From: JAJDOD01 sp050299835 | GTDB taxonomy: Bacteria; Pseudomonadota; Alphaproteobacteria; Rhodobacterales; Rhodobacteraceae | DNA: 64,000 bases | Direction of reading: 5' to 3' | NCBI GenBank assembly: GCA_050299835.1 | Contig: JBNKWP010000004.1 | Location: forward strand, 124,001 to 188,000 | Shown here: positions 17,883 through 25,585 of the stretch, piece by piece | How the letters are laid out: every line of letters starts with the position of its first letter | Position numbering within the stretch: the stretch's first letter is position 1 | Notes under the pieces: generated by a model | The model's input: the letters and a program-made list of their open reading frames with translations, nothing else | What the model was told of the DNA's origin: nothing | Databases searched by the model: none | Translations under genes and position numbers: made by a program

Positions 17883-18135
17883 AGGCCTCTCCCAAGGCTC
17901 TCCGCCTTAGCCAGCGCATCAGGAACCGCAGCGGCCAGCGTAGCACCGAACAGGCCGCCAACAGCACCAGAAGACCAAGCCAGACGCCGTTCTCCCAAAA
18001 GACCCAGGCCAGAATCGGCAAGCCCACCGCGATCAGCGCATAGGCCTGCGGCCAGTGCTTGTGCTTCGACGGAAACATCCCCGTCACATTGGCCAGCACC
18101 AGCCAGGCCATCGCCGCCATCAGCGAAACCGTCAT
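17881..18135 (-). CDS. DUF2484 family small membrane protein (second of a tandem pair)
   Basis: 84 residues starting MTVSLMAAMAWLVLANVTG. Two to three hydrophobic helices are predicted (about 5-20, 30-60) with a basic C-terminus (RWLRRRALGEA). Its ATG overlaps the stop of the preceding DUF2484 gene by 4 bp. In Rhodobacteraceae a pair of DUF2484 genes usually lies between murC and murB, which fits this location next to murB. Function unknown; a role in envelope synthesis is context only. Confidence 0.8.
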   Translation of the reverse strand: MTVSLMAAMAWLVLANVTGMFPSKHKHWPQAYALIAVGLPILAWVFWENGVWLGLLVLLAACSVLRWPLRFLMRWLRRRALGEA

Positions 18136-18386
18136 CGCGGCACCTCCGGGCGCTCTCCGCGCACATAACGGATGAGGAAGATCAGCGGATTGCGGAACAT
18201 CGACACAAAAGCGAACAATCCGAATACCATGACCCCACCACCATGCTCCACAGCAATCCAGCCCAAGAGCCCCGGTGCCAGCACCAGCAATGCGAGGCCG
18301 GGCGCATATTGCCGCCGCATCGGCAGGAACGCGACAATCGACGCGACCAGCACCCAAAGGCACCCGAAGATCAAGGCCATGCTCAT
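18132..18386 (-). CDS. DUF2484 family small membrane protein (first of a tandem pair)
   Basis: 84 residues, starting MSMALIFGCLWVLVASIVA. It has the same length and layout as its downstream neighbour, with two or three transmembrane segments and the C-terminal motif NPLIFLIRYVRGE, so the two look like an old tandem duplication. No strong Shine-Dalgarno is visible. murC, which normally precedes it, is replaced here by a radical SAM gene 57 bp away. Confidence 0.78.
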   Translation of the reverse strand: MSMALIFGCLWVLVASIVAFLPMRRQYAPGLALLVLAPGLLGWIAVEHGGGVMVFGLFAFVSMFRNPLIFLIRYVRGERPEVPR

Positions 18387-18442
18387 GGAGGACGGAATAA
18401 AGAGGGATTCCGGCAGGATTTTGACGGCCCCGCTCGTTCCCC

Positions 18443-19513
18443 TCACCCGAAAAGCGACAACTGATCCCCCGCCCGTGGCGGCACCCGAAAGAGGTCGCAC
18501 CTGAGCGGCGGCAACTCCCGCGCCAGCCCCAGCCGCCTCCGCGCCACCTCGAAGCGCTGTTTCACCATCTCCGCGAACAGCCCCTCGCCCGTCAGCCGCT
18601 TCCCCCAATCGGGGTCGTAATCCTTGCCGCCATGCAATTCCCGCACCCGCCCCATGACGCGCCCCGCCCGGTCCGGGAAGTGCTCTTCCAGCCAGTCCCG
18701 GAACAGGTCCGACACCCCATGCGGCAGGCGCAGCATGATCCAGCCTGCCGCCACCGCACCTGCATCCCGCCCCGCCTGCAGAATCGCCTCCAACTCGTGA
18801 TCCGTCAGCGCCGGCACCATCGGCGCGGCCATCACCCGGACCGGACAGCCCGCCTCCGTCAGCCGCCGGATCGTGGCCAGCCGCCGCGCGGGCGACGGCA
18901 CCCGAGGCTCCATCTTCCGCGCCAGCCCCGCATCCAGCGTCGTCACGCTGATCCCGACCCGCGCCAGACCGGCCCGGCCCATCTCCCCCAGAATGTCGAT
19001 ATCCCGCTCGATCAGCGTCCCCTTGGTCACCACGGCCACCGGATGCCGATGCGCCTGCAGCACCTCCAGCACCCGCCGCATGATCCGCCGTTCCTTCTCG
19101 ATCGGCTGATAGGGGTCGGTATTCGTCCCCATCGCGATCTCCTCCGGCACGTAGGCCTTCGCCCGCAACTCCCGATCCAGCAACTCGGGCGCGGACGGCT
19201 TCGCCACCAGCCGCGTCTCGAAATCCAGCCCCGGCGAGTAACCCAGATACTCATGGGTCGACCGCGCGAAGCAATAGATGCAGCCATGCTCGCACCCCCG
19301 ATAGGGATTGATCGAGCGGTTGAACGAGATATCGGGCGACCGGTTCTTCGTGATGATGCGCTTCGGCGCTTCCTCCGCCACCTCGGTCCTCAGCGGCGGC
19401 AGCTCCTCGTCGCGATCCCAACCGTCATCCACCTCCTCCCGCCCATAGGGCTCGAACCGCCCGGACGGGTTGTTCAGCGCAGCGCGGCCGGGAGTGCGGG
19501 AAAACGACACCAT
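18443..19513 (-). CDS. PA0069-family (SplB-like) radical SAM protein
   Basis: 356 residues from MVSFSRTPGRAALN. The radical SAM cluster motif CEHGCIYC is near residue 70 (C-x3-C-x2-C), followed by GTNTDPYQPIE and a TIM-barrel core (TKGTLIERDID, ISVTTLD). It is related to the SplB photoproduct-lyase group but has no proven reaction. The open frame extends 222 bp upstream without conserved sequence. Its insertion beside the DUF2484 pair breaks the usual murC linkage. Confidence 0.88.
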   Translation of the reverse strand: MVSFSRTPGRAALNNPSGRFEPYGREEVDDGWDRDEELPPLRTEVAEEAPKRIITKNRSPDISFNRSINPYRGCEHGCIYCFARSTHEYLGYSPGLDFETRLVAKPSAPELLDRELRAKAYVPEEIAMGTNTDPYQPIEKERRIMRRVLEVLQAHRHPVAVVTKGTLIERDIDILGEMGRAGLARVGISVTTLDAGLARKMEPRVPSPARRLATIRRLTEAGCPVRVMAAPMVPALTDHELEAILQAGRDAGAVAAGWIMLRLPHGVSDLFRDWLEEHFPDRAGRVMGRVRELHGGKDYDPDWGKRLTGEGLFAEMVKQRFEVARRRLGLARELPPLRCDLFRVPPRAGDQLSLFG

Positions 19514-19709
19514 CCGCCATCTTGAGAACAAATAAGGAACAAATGCAAGCGCCTCCCGCACTGCCCCGAAAATGCAGGACCTTTTCACGCACATTCTTCG
19601 CAGCAAGTCGCCCCCGTTAATCGTTAAGTCGCAAATCGGCGTTTGAATCCGCCGCAATTCCTCGTAAATCGGGGCAACCCAAATCTGTTTCGGGGGCCGG
19701 AGGTTAGGC

Positions 19710-20414
19710 ATGGCGGACGAAGACGACGATATCATCCTCAGCGAGTTGGAGGACGACGAACTCGTCCAGCAAATGCATGACGATCTCTATGACGGCATGA
19801 AGGAAGAGATCGAGGAGGGCACCCATATCCTGCTCGATCGCGGCTGGGCCCCATACAAGGTCCTGACCGAGGCGCTGGTCGGCGGCATGACCATCGTCGG
19901 CAAGGACTTCCGCGACGGTATCCTCTTCGTGCCCGAAGTGCTGCTCGCCGCAGGTTCGATGAAGGCTGGCATGGCGATCCTGAAACCGCTTCTGGCGGAG
20001 ACCGGCGCGCCCACCATCGGCAAGATGGTGATCGGCACCGTCAAGGGCGACATCCACGACATCGGCCAGAACCTGGTCACGATGATGATGGAAGGCGCGG
20101 GCTTCGAAGTGCTGAACATCGGCATCAACAACCCGGTCGAAAACTATGTCGAGGCGATCAACGAGTTCCAGCCCGACATCCTCGGCATGTCGGCGCTTCT
20201 GACCACGACCATGCCCTATATGAAGGTCGTGATCGACGCGATGGTCGAACAGGGCATCCGCGACGACTATATCATCCTTGTCGGCGGCGCGCCCCTGAAC
20301 GAGGAATTCGGCAAGGCCATCGGCGCGGACGGCTATTGCCGCGACGCCGCCGTTGCGGTCGAGATGGCCAAGGATTTCATGGCCCGCAAACACAACCAGA
20401 TGGCGGCGGGCTAA
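19710..20414 (+). CDS. Corrinoid (cobalamin-binding) methyltransferase protein
   Basis: 234 residues. It has an N-terminal helical cap domain (about 20-100) and a C-terminal B12-binding Rossmann domain with GDIHDIGQN (the D-x-H-x2-G cobalt-ligand motif) near residue 115 and ILVGGAPLN near 190. Such MtbC/MetH-type proteins shuttle methyl groups. In roseobacters a free corrinoid protein forms part of the split methionine synthase, and the homocysteine methyltransferase at 3089-4099 is a plausible partner. A DUF1638 gene, often a neighbour of corrinoid methyltransferases, lies 1.2 kb downstream. Confidence 0.9.
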   Translation: MADEDDDIILSELEDDELVQQMHDDLYDGMKEEIEEGTHILLDRGWAPYKVLTEALVGGMTIVGKDFRDGILFVPEVLLAAGSMKAGMAILKPLLAETGAPTIGKMVIGTVKGDIHDIGQNLVTMMMEGAGFEVLNIGINNPVENYVEAINEFQPDILGMSALLTTTMPYMKVVIDAMVEQGIRDDYIILVGGAPLNEEFGKAIGADGYCRDAAVAVEMAKDFMARKHNQMAAG

Positions 20415-20437
20415 GCCAGTTTCAAACAGGCTCCATG

Positions 20438-20499
20438 CGCCCCGGACTTGATCCGGGGCCTCATCGACTTGGCCAGAGGCCCCGGATCAGGTCCGGGGC
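20438..20499. repeat. REP-like large palindrome
   Basis: GCCCCGGACTTGATCCGGGG plus CCTC at 20439-20462 faces its near-perfect inverted copy at 20476-20499 (23 of 24 positions), each arm itself palindromic. It lies between the convergent corrinoid and cupin genes. A related copy is at 56712-56768. Confidence 0.85.
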
Positions 20500-20513
20500 A
20501 GAGAGCCTCCAAC

Positions 20514-20984
20514 CTAGCCCTCGGCACCCTCCGGAACCAGGATCGTCATGCCGGTCCTCTCCGCAAACGCCACCAGCGCAGGCACATCCGGCGGCCCCTC
20601 CGGTGGCAAAGGCTCGGTTGCCCCTTCCGGCAATGGCTTGCCCACACCGGTGAAGAAGTCGTCATGCATCTGCCCCGGCGCGTTCAGGATCAGCATCCGC
20701 GACCGCTCGGCAATCCCGCTGAAGGCATGAACCGCGCCATCCGGGATCGCCACATGATCGCCCGCCTTCGCAACGAACTCCTCGCCGTTCACCATGAACC
20801 CGACCTCGCCGTCGAGGACATAGAACGCCTCCGTCTCGCCCGCGTGGTGGTTCGGCGGCGCACCAACGCCCTTGCCGACGATGGCCTCCACCAGGCAATA
20901 TTTCCCACCCACTTCCTCGGGAAAGGCATGAAATTTCAGAACGTTCCCCAGAACGTCATAAGTTCTTGGCCTTTGCGCGGTCAT
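20514..20984 (-). CDS. Cupin domain protein
   Basis: 156 residues from MTAQRPRTYDVLG. One double-stranded beta-helix cupin domain. Metal-ligand motif 1 is PPNHHAGETEAFYVLDGE (near 50) and motif 2 HVAIPDGAVHAF (near 85). Divergent from a TetR regulator, with the shared intergenic region holding a TGTCTCA dyad, so TetR control is likely. Substrate unknown; it could be a small-molecule dioxygenase or a binding protein. Confidence 0.85.
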   Translation of the reverse strand: MTAQRPRTYDVLGNVLKFHAFPEEVGGKYCLVEAIVGKGVGAPPNHHAGETEAFYVLDGEVGFMVNGEEFVAKAGDHVAIPDGAVHAFSGIAERSRMLILNAPGQMHDDFFTGVGKPLPEGATEPLPPEGPPDVPALVAFAERTGMTILVPEGAEG

Positions 20985-21033
20985 CCGAATCGTCCTCCAT
21001 TGCAACATGTCTCATCATCCATTATGATACACA

Positions 21034-21050
21034 TGTCTCATTTTGAGACA
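21034..21050. promoter_or_regulatory. Probable TetR operator
   Basis: TGTCTCA-TTT-TGAGACA, a perfect 17-bp dyad 24 bp upstream of the tetR start and 50 bp upstream of the divergent cupin start. A second half-site ACATGTCTCA occurs at 21005-21014 and again at 21031-21040. The position suits autorepression plus repression of the cupin gene. Confidence 0.65.
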
Positions 21051-21073
21051 AGTGTCTAATTTTGGAAATTCGT

Positions 21074-21649
21074 ATGGACGCCACCACCAGCAAGAAACAT
21101 CGCACCCGCGAAGCGATCCTGTCGGGCGCGCGCACCCTGATGCAAAGGGGCGAAGCCGTCACCGTGGCGGCCGCCGCGGCAGAAGAAGGCATCTCGCGCG
21201 CCACCGCCTATCGTTACTTCTCCGACCCCCAGGTCCTTGCCAGCGAAGCCGGTCTCGCCGTCGAAGTCCTCCCCTTCGATAAGGTCGTGGCAGGTGCCGC
21301 CACACCTCGCGCCCGCACCCTTGCCGTCAGCCTCTACATCTTCGACCTCTCGGTCGCGCACGAAGCCGCCTTCCGCCAGTTCCTCGCCCGCAACCTCGAC
21401 GCCTGGGTGGCCAACGGCCCCGGCGACCGGCGCGGGGCGCGGCGCGTTGACATGTTCAACGCCGCCCTCGAAGGTGCGGGACTGACGAAACCACGCCGCA
21501 GGAAACTGGTCACCGCCCTCACCGCCGCGACCGGATCGGAAGCCATGATCGCGCTTCATGACATCGCCAAGGTCGACACGAAGACCGCCCGCGCAGCGGT
21601 GCAGGACATTGCGGAGGCCCTGCTCGACCGATATGGCGTCACCGAATGA
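21074..21649 (+). CDS. TetR-family transcriptional regulator
   Basis: 191 residues. ATG at 21074 is preferred over an in-frame TTG at 21062. The N-terminal helix-turn-helix (about 10-55) includes AAAAEEGISRATAYRYFSD. The C-terminal half is an all-helical ligand domain without an identifiable ligand. The end overlaps the DUF1638 start by 4 bp, so both are in one transcript. Divergent from a cupin gene with a clear dyad between. Confidence 0.88.
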   Translation: MDATTSKKHRTREAILSGARTLMQRGEAVTVAAAAAEEGISRATAYRYFSDPQVLASEAGLAVEVLPFDKVVAGAATPRARTLAVSLYIFDLSVAHEAAFRQFLARNLDAWVANGPGDRRGARRVDMFNAALEGAGLTKPRRRKLVTALTAATGSEAMIALHDIAKVDTKTARAAVQDIAEALLDRYGVTE

Positions 21650-22287
21650 AGCCGCCCCTGGATAGCGAACTGACCGAGAATGGTCTTAAGCCGCAGGGCA
21701 ACGCCCGCGTCCTGATCCTCGCCTGCGGGGCGCTGGCCCGCGAGATCCTCGCCGTCACCGCGCAATTCTCGCATATCGACCTGCAATGCCTGCCCGCGAT
21801 CCTGCACAACCACCCCGACCGGATCGTACCCGCCGTCCGCGACGCCATCGCCGGCGCGACAGGCTATGACCGAATCTTCCTCGCCTATGCCGATTGCGGC
21901 ACCGGGGGACTACTGGAGAAAGCCGCGAAAGACCTGAGCGTCGAGATGCTCCCCGGCCCCCATTGCTACGCCTTCTTCGAGGGCACCGAGGCCTTCGCCG
22001 CCCGCGCCGAGGATGAGTTCACCGCCTTCTACCTGACCGACTTCCTCGCCCGTCAGTTCGACGCCTTCGTCTGGGAACCACTCGGCCTCGACCGCCACCC
22101 GGAGCTGCGAGACGCCTATTTCGGCAATTATGAGAAACTGGTCTACCAGGCCCAGACCGACGACCCCGCCCTCACGGCAAAGGCTCAGGACTGCGCCCGC
22201 CGCCTCGGCCTCGCCTTCGAGCGGCGATTCACCGGCTATGGAGATCTCGAACGCTACGTCACATCCTTTGGCAAAGGGACGGCTTAA
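21646..22287 (+). CDS. DUF1638 domain protein
   Basis: 213 residues. Typical DUF1638 features are VLILACGALAREI near residue 25, the YADCGTGG motif near 80 and GPHCYAFFEG near 105. These Cys, Asp and His residues look like a metal or corrinoid site. The family is commonly encoded next to corrinoid methyltransferases, and the corrinoid protein gene lies 1.2 kb upstream, separated here by the cupin/TetR pair. ATG overlaps the tetR stop (ATGA). Confidence 0.85.
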   Translation: MKPPLDSELTENGLKPQGNARVLILACGALAREILAVTAQFSHIDLQCLPAILHNHPDRIVPAVRDAIAGATGYDRIFLAYADCGTGGLLEKAAKDLSVEMLPGPHCYAFFEGTEAFAARAEDEFTAFYLTDFLARQFDAFVWEPLGLDRHPELRDAYFGNYEKLVYQAQTDDPALTAKAQDCARRLGLAFERRFTGYGDLERYVTSFGKGTA

Positions 22288-22347
22288 GGGTTCTTAAATA
22301 AAATTTTGGGAAAAGATCACTCAGTTGTTCTTTATGTGAGTGTCCAG

Positions 22348-22686
22348 ATGCCCCTGTCCCAGATCCTGTCCCTGATCCCCTCGTCCCAGACCTTTATGGC
22401 CTCGCCGCTGACCACCGGCATTCCCACCGACAAGACCGCATTCGCAGATATCGTCATGTCGCTCACGCCCGTGGCGCAGCAAGGCCCCGATCTTCCGGCG
22501 GTTATGGAAATGGCTGTCCTCGACTATGCCCACATGATCGTGATCTTCGGCTACGCCCTGACTGTGGCCACGATCCTGCCGGGCCTCAAACAACGCTCGG
22601 CCACGTTCCGCGCCTATTCGGACTGCGCCGCCTCCGCGATATCGCGTATCCGCTGCACCATCGCCCGCACCCCGTTGGAGCGTTGA
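22348..22686 (+). CDS. Hypothetical small protein overlapping the sufE 3' end
   Basis: 112 residues from ATG 22348, with in-frame GTG and TTG alternatives upstream. Third positions are strongly G/C until about 22610, consistent with coding. One hydrophobic helix is predicted (HMIVIFGYALTVATILPGL). The last 24 codons overlap the convergent sufE gene by 73 bp, so the true 3' end may be a decayed or run-on tail. I do not recognise a family. Confidence 0.45.
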   Translation: MPLSQILSLIPSSQTFMASPLTTGIPTDKTAFADIVMSLTPVAQQGPDLPAVMEMAVLDYAHMIVIFGYALTVATILPGLKQRSATFRAYSDCAASAISRIRCTIARTPLER

Positions 22687-23042
22687 GCCGACAGGTGTTC
22701 GTCCAGACCAAGGCGTGCAAGCTCCGCCTGTGCGTCCACGCGCAGAACCTCACCCACTGAAAGCCCGTCATAAAGCGCGATCAGCACCGCGATCAGCCCG
22801 CGCACGATCATCGCATCACTTTCGCCGTGAAAGGTGAACCGCGCCTCCGGCCCCTGCCCCTCGATCTGGGGCACCAGCCAGACCTGGGAGGCGCAGCCCT
22901 CCACCTTGGTCGCCGGGATGCGTTGGCTTTCGGGCAGAGGGTCCATTGCCTTGCCCAAATCGATCACATGCCGATACCGATCCTCCCAGTCGTCGAGGAA
23001 ATCGAAGGTCTCGGCAATCTCTTCAAATGCTGCACTGGCCAT
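22614..23042 (-). CDS. sufE: SufE family sulfur acceptor protein
   Basis: 142 residues. The active cysteine lies in VEGCASQVWL near residue 50, the standard SufE loop that accepts persulfide sulfur from the cysteine desulfurase SufS and delivers it to the SufBCD scaffold. It stands alone here, about 28 kb from the suf operon in the same window. A convergent small gene overlaps its 3' end. Confidence 0.94.
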   Translation of the reverse strand: MASAAFEEIAETFDFLDDWEDRYRHVIDLGKAMDPLPESQRIPATKVEGCASQVWLVPQIEGQGPEARFTFHGESDAMIVRGLIAVLIALYDGLSVGEVLRVDAQAELARLGLDEHLSAQRSNGVRAMVQRIRDIAEAAQSE

Positions 23043-23142
23043 GCCCGTCAGTTAGGGTCTTCTTTCGCTCAGGTCCAGACGCGCTTTTCTTGAGCCGCGC
23101 TTTCGGTTAGCAGGGAAGACGTCAAAACAGGGGGCGGGTGAG

Positions 23143-23601
23143 ATGTCTCGCGGAGTGATCTTGGTATTGGTGGCAAGCATCGGCCTGACGGCCTGCGGCC
23201 GCGTGGCAGAGAGCCGGTACAACCCGTTCAACTGGTTCGGCAATTCCGAAGCGGAGGAAACCACGACCGCCATCGTCAATGACAGCGATCCGCGCCGGCC
23301 CGTGCCCCGCGTCACCTCGCTCAGGATCGAACCCACGCCCACCGGCGCCATCGTCTTCGCCACCGGCCTGCCGCCGACGCAAGGCTGGTACGACGCCGCG
23401 CTGGTCCCGCAATCCGATGAGCCGATCAATGGCGAGATGGTCTTCGTCTTCCGCGCCATGCCACCCGATGGAACGCGGCGCGTCTCCACCGTGCAGTCGC
23501 GCGAATTGACCGTGGGACGGGCGCTTTCGGCACAGGACCTCGCAGCCACCCGCGTGGTGCGCGTGATCGGGGCGACGAATGCGCTGACGGCGCGAAGATA
23601 G
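23143..23601 (+). CDS. Hypothetical lipoprotein
   Basis: 152 residues. Signal peptide MSRGVILVLVASIGL with lipobox LTAC puts the mature Cys near residue 18. The mature part carries YNPFNWFG and a beta-rich domain with no family I recognise. Probably an outer or inner membrane lipoprotein. Divergent from sufE, and followed by 137 bp before the convergent hisD. Confidence 0.75.
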   Translation: MSRGVILVLVASIGLTACGRVAESRYNPFNWFGNSEAEETTTAIVNDSDPRRPVPRVTSLRIEPTPTGAIVFATGLPPTQGWYDAALVPQSDEPINGEMVFVFRAMPPDGTRRVSTVQSRELTVGRALSAQDLAATRVVRVIGATNALTARR

Positions 23602-23738
23602 CCAAACCTGTCGGCGCAGGTTCCGTCGGAACGTCGTTGAGCCTTAACCCCACCTTCACCACCCGCCCCGCAAGCTAGGGGTGGGAGGACGGGGGCTTGC
23701 CGGAATCTTGCGTTAAGGATTCGTTAGGGTTTGAACCC

Positions 23739-25040
23739 TCACTCGTTCAGCCGGTCCAGCCGCGCCCGAACGCTCAACCCGTGCGCCTCCAGGCTCTCGC
23801 TTTTGGCCAGAACCTCCGCCGCCGGTCCGATTTCAGCCAGTGCGCCCGGCTTCATCTCCGCAATGGTCGTCCGCTTCATGAAATCCAGCACCGACAGGCC
23901 GGAGGAGAATCGCGCCGACCGCGCCGTCGGCAGCACGTGGTTCGGCCCGCCCACGTAATCGCCGATCGCTTCCGGCGTCCACGCGCCCAGGAATATCGCG
24001 CCCGCATGGGTGATATTGTCGGCCAGCGCGCCGGGATTGGCCACGCACAACTCCAGATGCTCCGGTGCGATATCGTCGGCCAGTGCCGCCGCCTCGCCCA
24101 GATTCTCCACCACGATGATCGCGCCGTTGTCGCGCCAGCTCGCGCCCGCGATCTCGCGGCGCTCCAGCGTTTCCAGCCGCGCCTCCACAGCCTTCTGAAC
24201 CTCATGCCCAAAGGACATATCGGTCGTGATCAGGATCGACTGCGCACTGGCGTCATGCTCGGCCTGACTGAGCAGATCGAGCGCGATCCAGTCCGGATCA
24301 TTATCCTCATCCGCGATCACCAGAACCTCAGATGGACCCGCGATCATGTCGATCCCCACGGTCCCGAAGACCTGTCGCTTCGCCGCCGCGACATAGGCAT
24401 TGCCCGGCCCGGTGATCTTGTCCACCGGTCGAACGGTTTGCGTGCCATAAGCCAGCGCCGCCACCGCTTGCGCCCCGCCGATCCGATAGACCTTGTCGAC
24501 CCCCGCCAGCCGCGCCGCAGCAAGAACCGCCGGGTTCAACTTCCCGTCCGGTGTCGGCACCACCATCTTCAGACGCTCGACCCCCGCCACGACCGCCGGA
24601 ATCGCGTTCATCAGAACCGAGGACGGATAGCTCGCCAACCCGCCCGGCACATAAAGCCCGGCCGAGGAGATCGCCGTCCAGCGCCAGCCCAGCATCGCGC
24701 CGGTCTGATCGGTCCAGCGCTCGTCCTTCGGCAATTGCCGCTCGTGATAGGCCCGGATGCGCGCCGCCGCCAGTTTCAAGGCCTCGAATTCCTCGACGGT
24801 CACCGCATCGACCGCCGCCTCGATATCCGCGTCCGGGATCGCCAGCGTCTCCGGCGTCAATTCGATCCGGTCGAACTTCGCGGTGTATTCGATCAGCGCC
24901 GCGTCGCCCCGCGCTCGTACATCCGCGATGATCTCCGCCACCGTCGCATTCACATCCGGCGCATCCTCGCGCTTCATAGACAGAAGCGCGGCGAACTGCG
25001 CCTCGAATTCGGGATCACTGGTTGTCAGAAATTGCGGCAT
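23739..25040 (-). CDS. hisD: Histidinol dehydrogenase
   Basis: 433 residues. Zinc- and NAD-dependent enzyme for the last two oxidations of histidine synthesis. Motifs include YVPGGLASYPSSVLMNAIPA near residue 130, IAGPSEVLVIAD near 235, and the catalytic Glu/His region IAPEHLELCV near 325. First residues are MPQFLTTSDPEF. DUF2948 and murA lie upstream on the same strand, the normal Rhodobacteraceae order. Confidence 0.97.
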   Translation of the reverse strand: MPQFLTTSDPEFEAQFAALLSMKREDAPDVNATVAEIIADVRARGDAALIEYTAKFDRIELTPETLAIPDADIEAAVDAVTVEEFEALKLAAARIRAYHERQLPKDERWTDQTGAMLGWRWTAISSAGLYVPGGLASYPSSVLMNAIPAVVAGVERLKMVVPTPDGKLNPAVLAAARLAGVDKVYRIGGAQAVAALAYGTQTVRPVDKITGPGNAYVAAAKRQVFGTVGIDMIAGPSEVLVIADEDNDPDWIALDLLSQAEHDASAQSILITTDMSFGHEVQKAVEARLETLERREIAGASWRDNGAIIVVENLGEAAALADDIAPEHLELCVANPGALADNITHAGAIFLGAWTPEAIGDYVGGPNHVLPTARSARFSSGLSVLDFMKRTTIAEMKPGALAEIGPAAEVLAKSESLEAHGLSVRARLDRLNE

Positions 25041-25105
25041 AGGCTTGGCCCCCTTGGAGGCCGGGTTTACCCCCCCGCCTCAACCGGCTCAAGAGCCGAC
25101 GCGCC

Positions 25106-25585
25106 TCACTCCGGATGCTCGGGCGACCGGCCGGCATTGGACCGGTAGGGCCGCGTCACATCCTGAAGCACGATATTCACCGCCTCTACCTCCAACGCAA
25201 CGGCGCCGTCCCCGGCAAAGGTCAGGGTCAGACGACCCATGCCATCCTCGCCCGGCTCGAACGCGATGGTCAGCAAGGAGAGCACCGTGTCGGACGTGCG
25301 GGTACCCAGACCCTGCTGGGTCACCTTCAGCACATCCTCGACCACCAAAAGCGCCTGTACCCGCTCGAAATCGCGCCCTCGCCGTTCCGCGGCCGGTTTA
25401 TCTTCCCAGCGGAACCGGTTGAGAAGGCAGAAAAAACGCCGCTTCCCCCGATCCCACCGCATTTCGTTCGCGGGCAGAACCGAATCCTGCACCAGCGCGG
25501 CCATAACCGTGACGTCCGCGGCATCCTCCGCCTTCAGGCGCAGGGGCCGCTCCGCCCCGTCTTCGAACCGCGCATCTTCGGTCAT
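25106..25585 (-). CDS. DUF2948 family protein
   Basis: 159 residues, matching the small family found between murA and hisD in this group. Conserved-looking segments are NEMRWDRGKRRFFCLLNRFRWE and a final NIVLQDVTRPYRS. No signal peptide or membrane segment. Start overlaps the murA stop (4 bp). Biochemical function unknown. Confidence 0.85.
   Translation of the reverse strand: MTEDARFEDGAERPLRLKAEDAADVTVMAALVQDSVLPANEMRWDRGKRRFFCLLNRFRWEDKPAAERRGRDFERVQALLVVEDVLKVTQQGLGTRTSDTVLSLLTIAFEPGEDGMGRLTLTFAGDGAVALEVEAVNIVLQDVTRPYRSNAGRSPEHPE

Noticed and set aside
22321..22593. 90-codon minus-strand frame
   Set aside because: The plus-strand frame over the same bases has far better third-position bias.
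23697..25148. 483-codon plus-strand frame
   Set aside because: Antisense of hisD.
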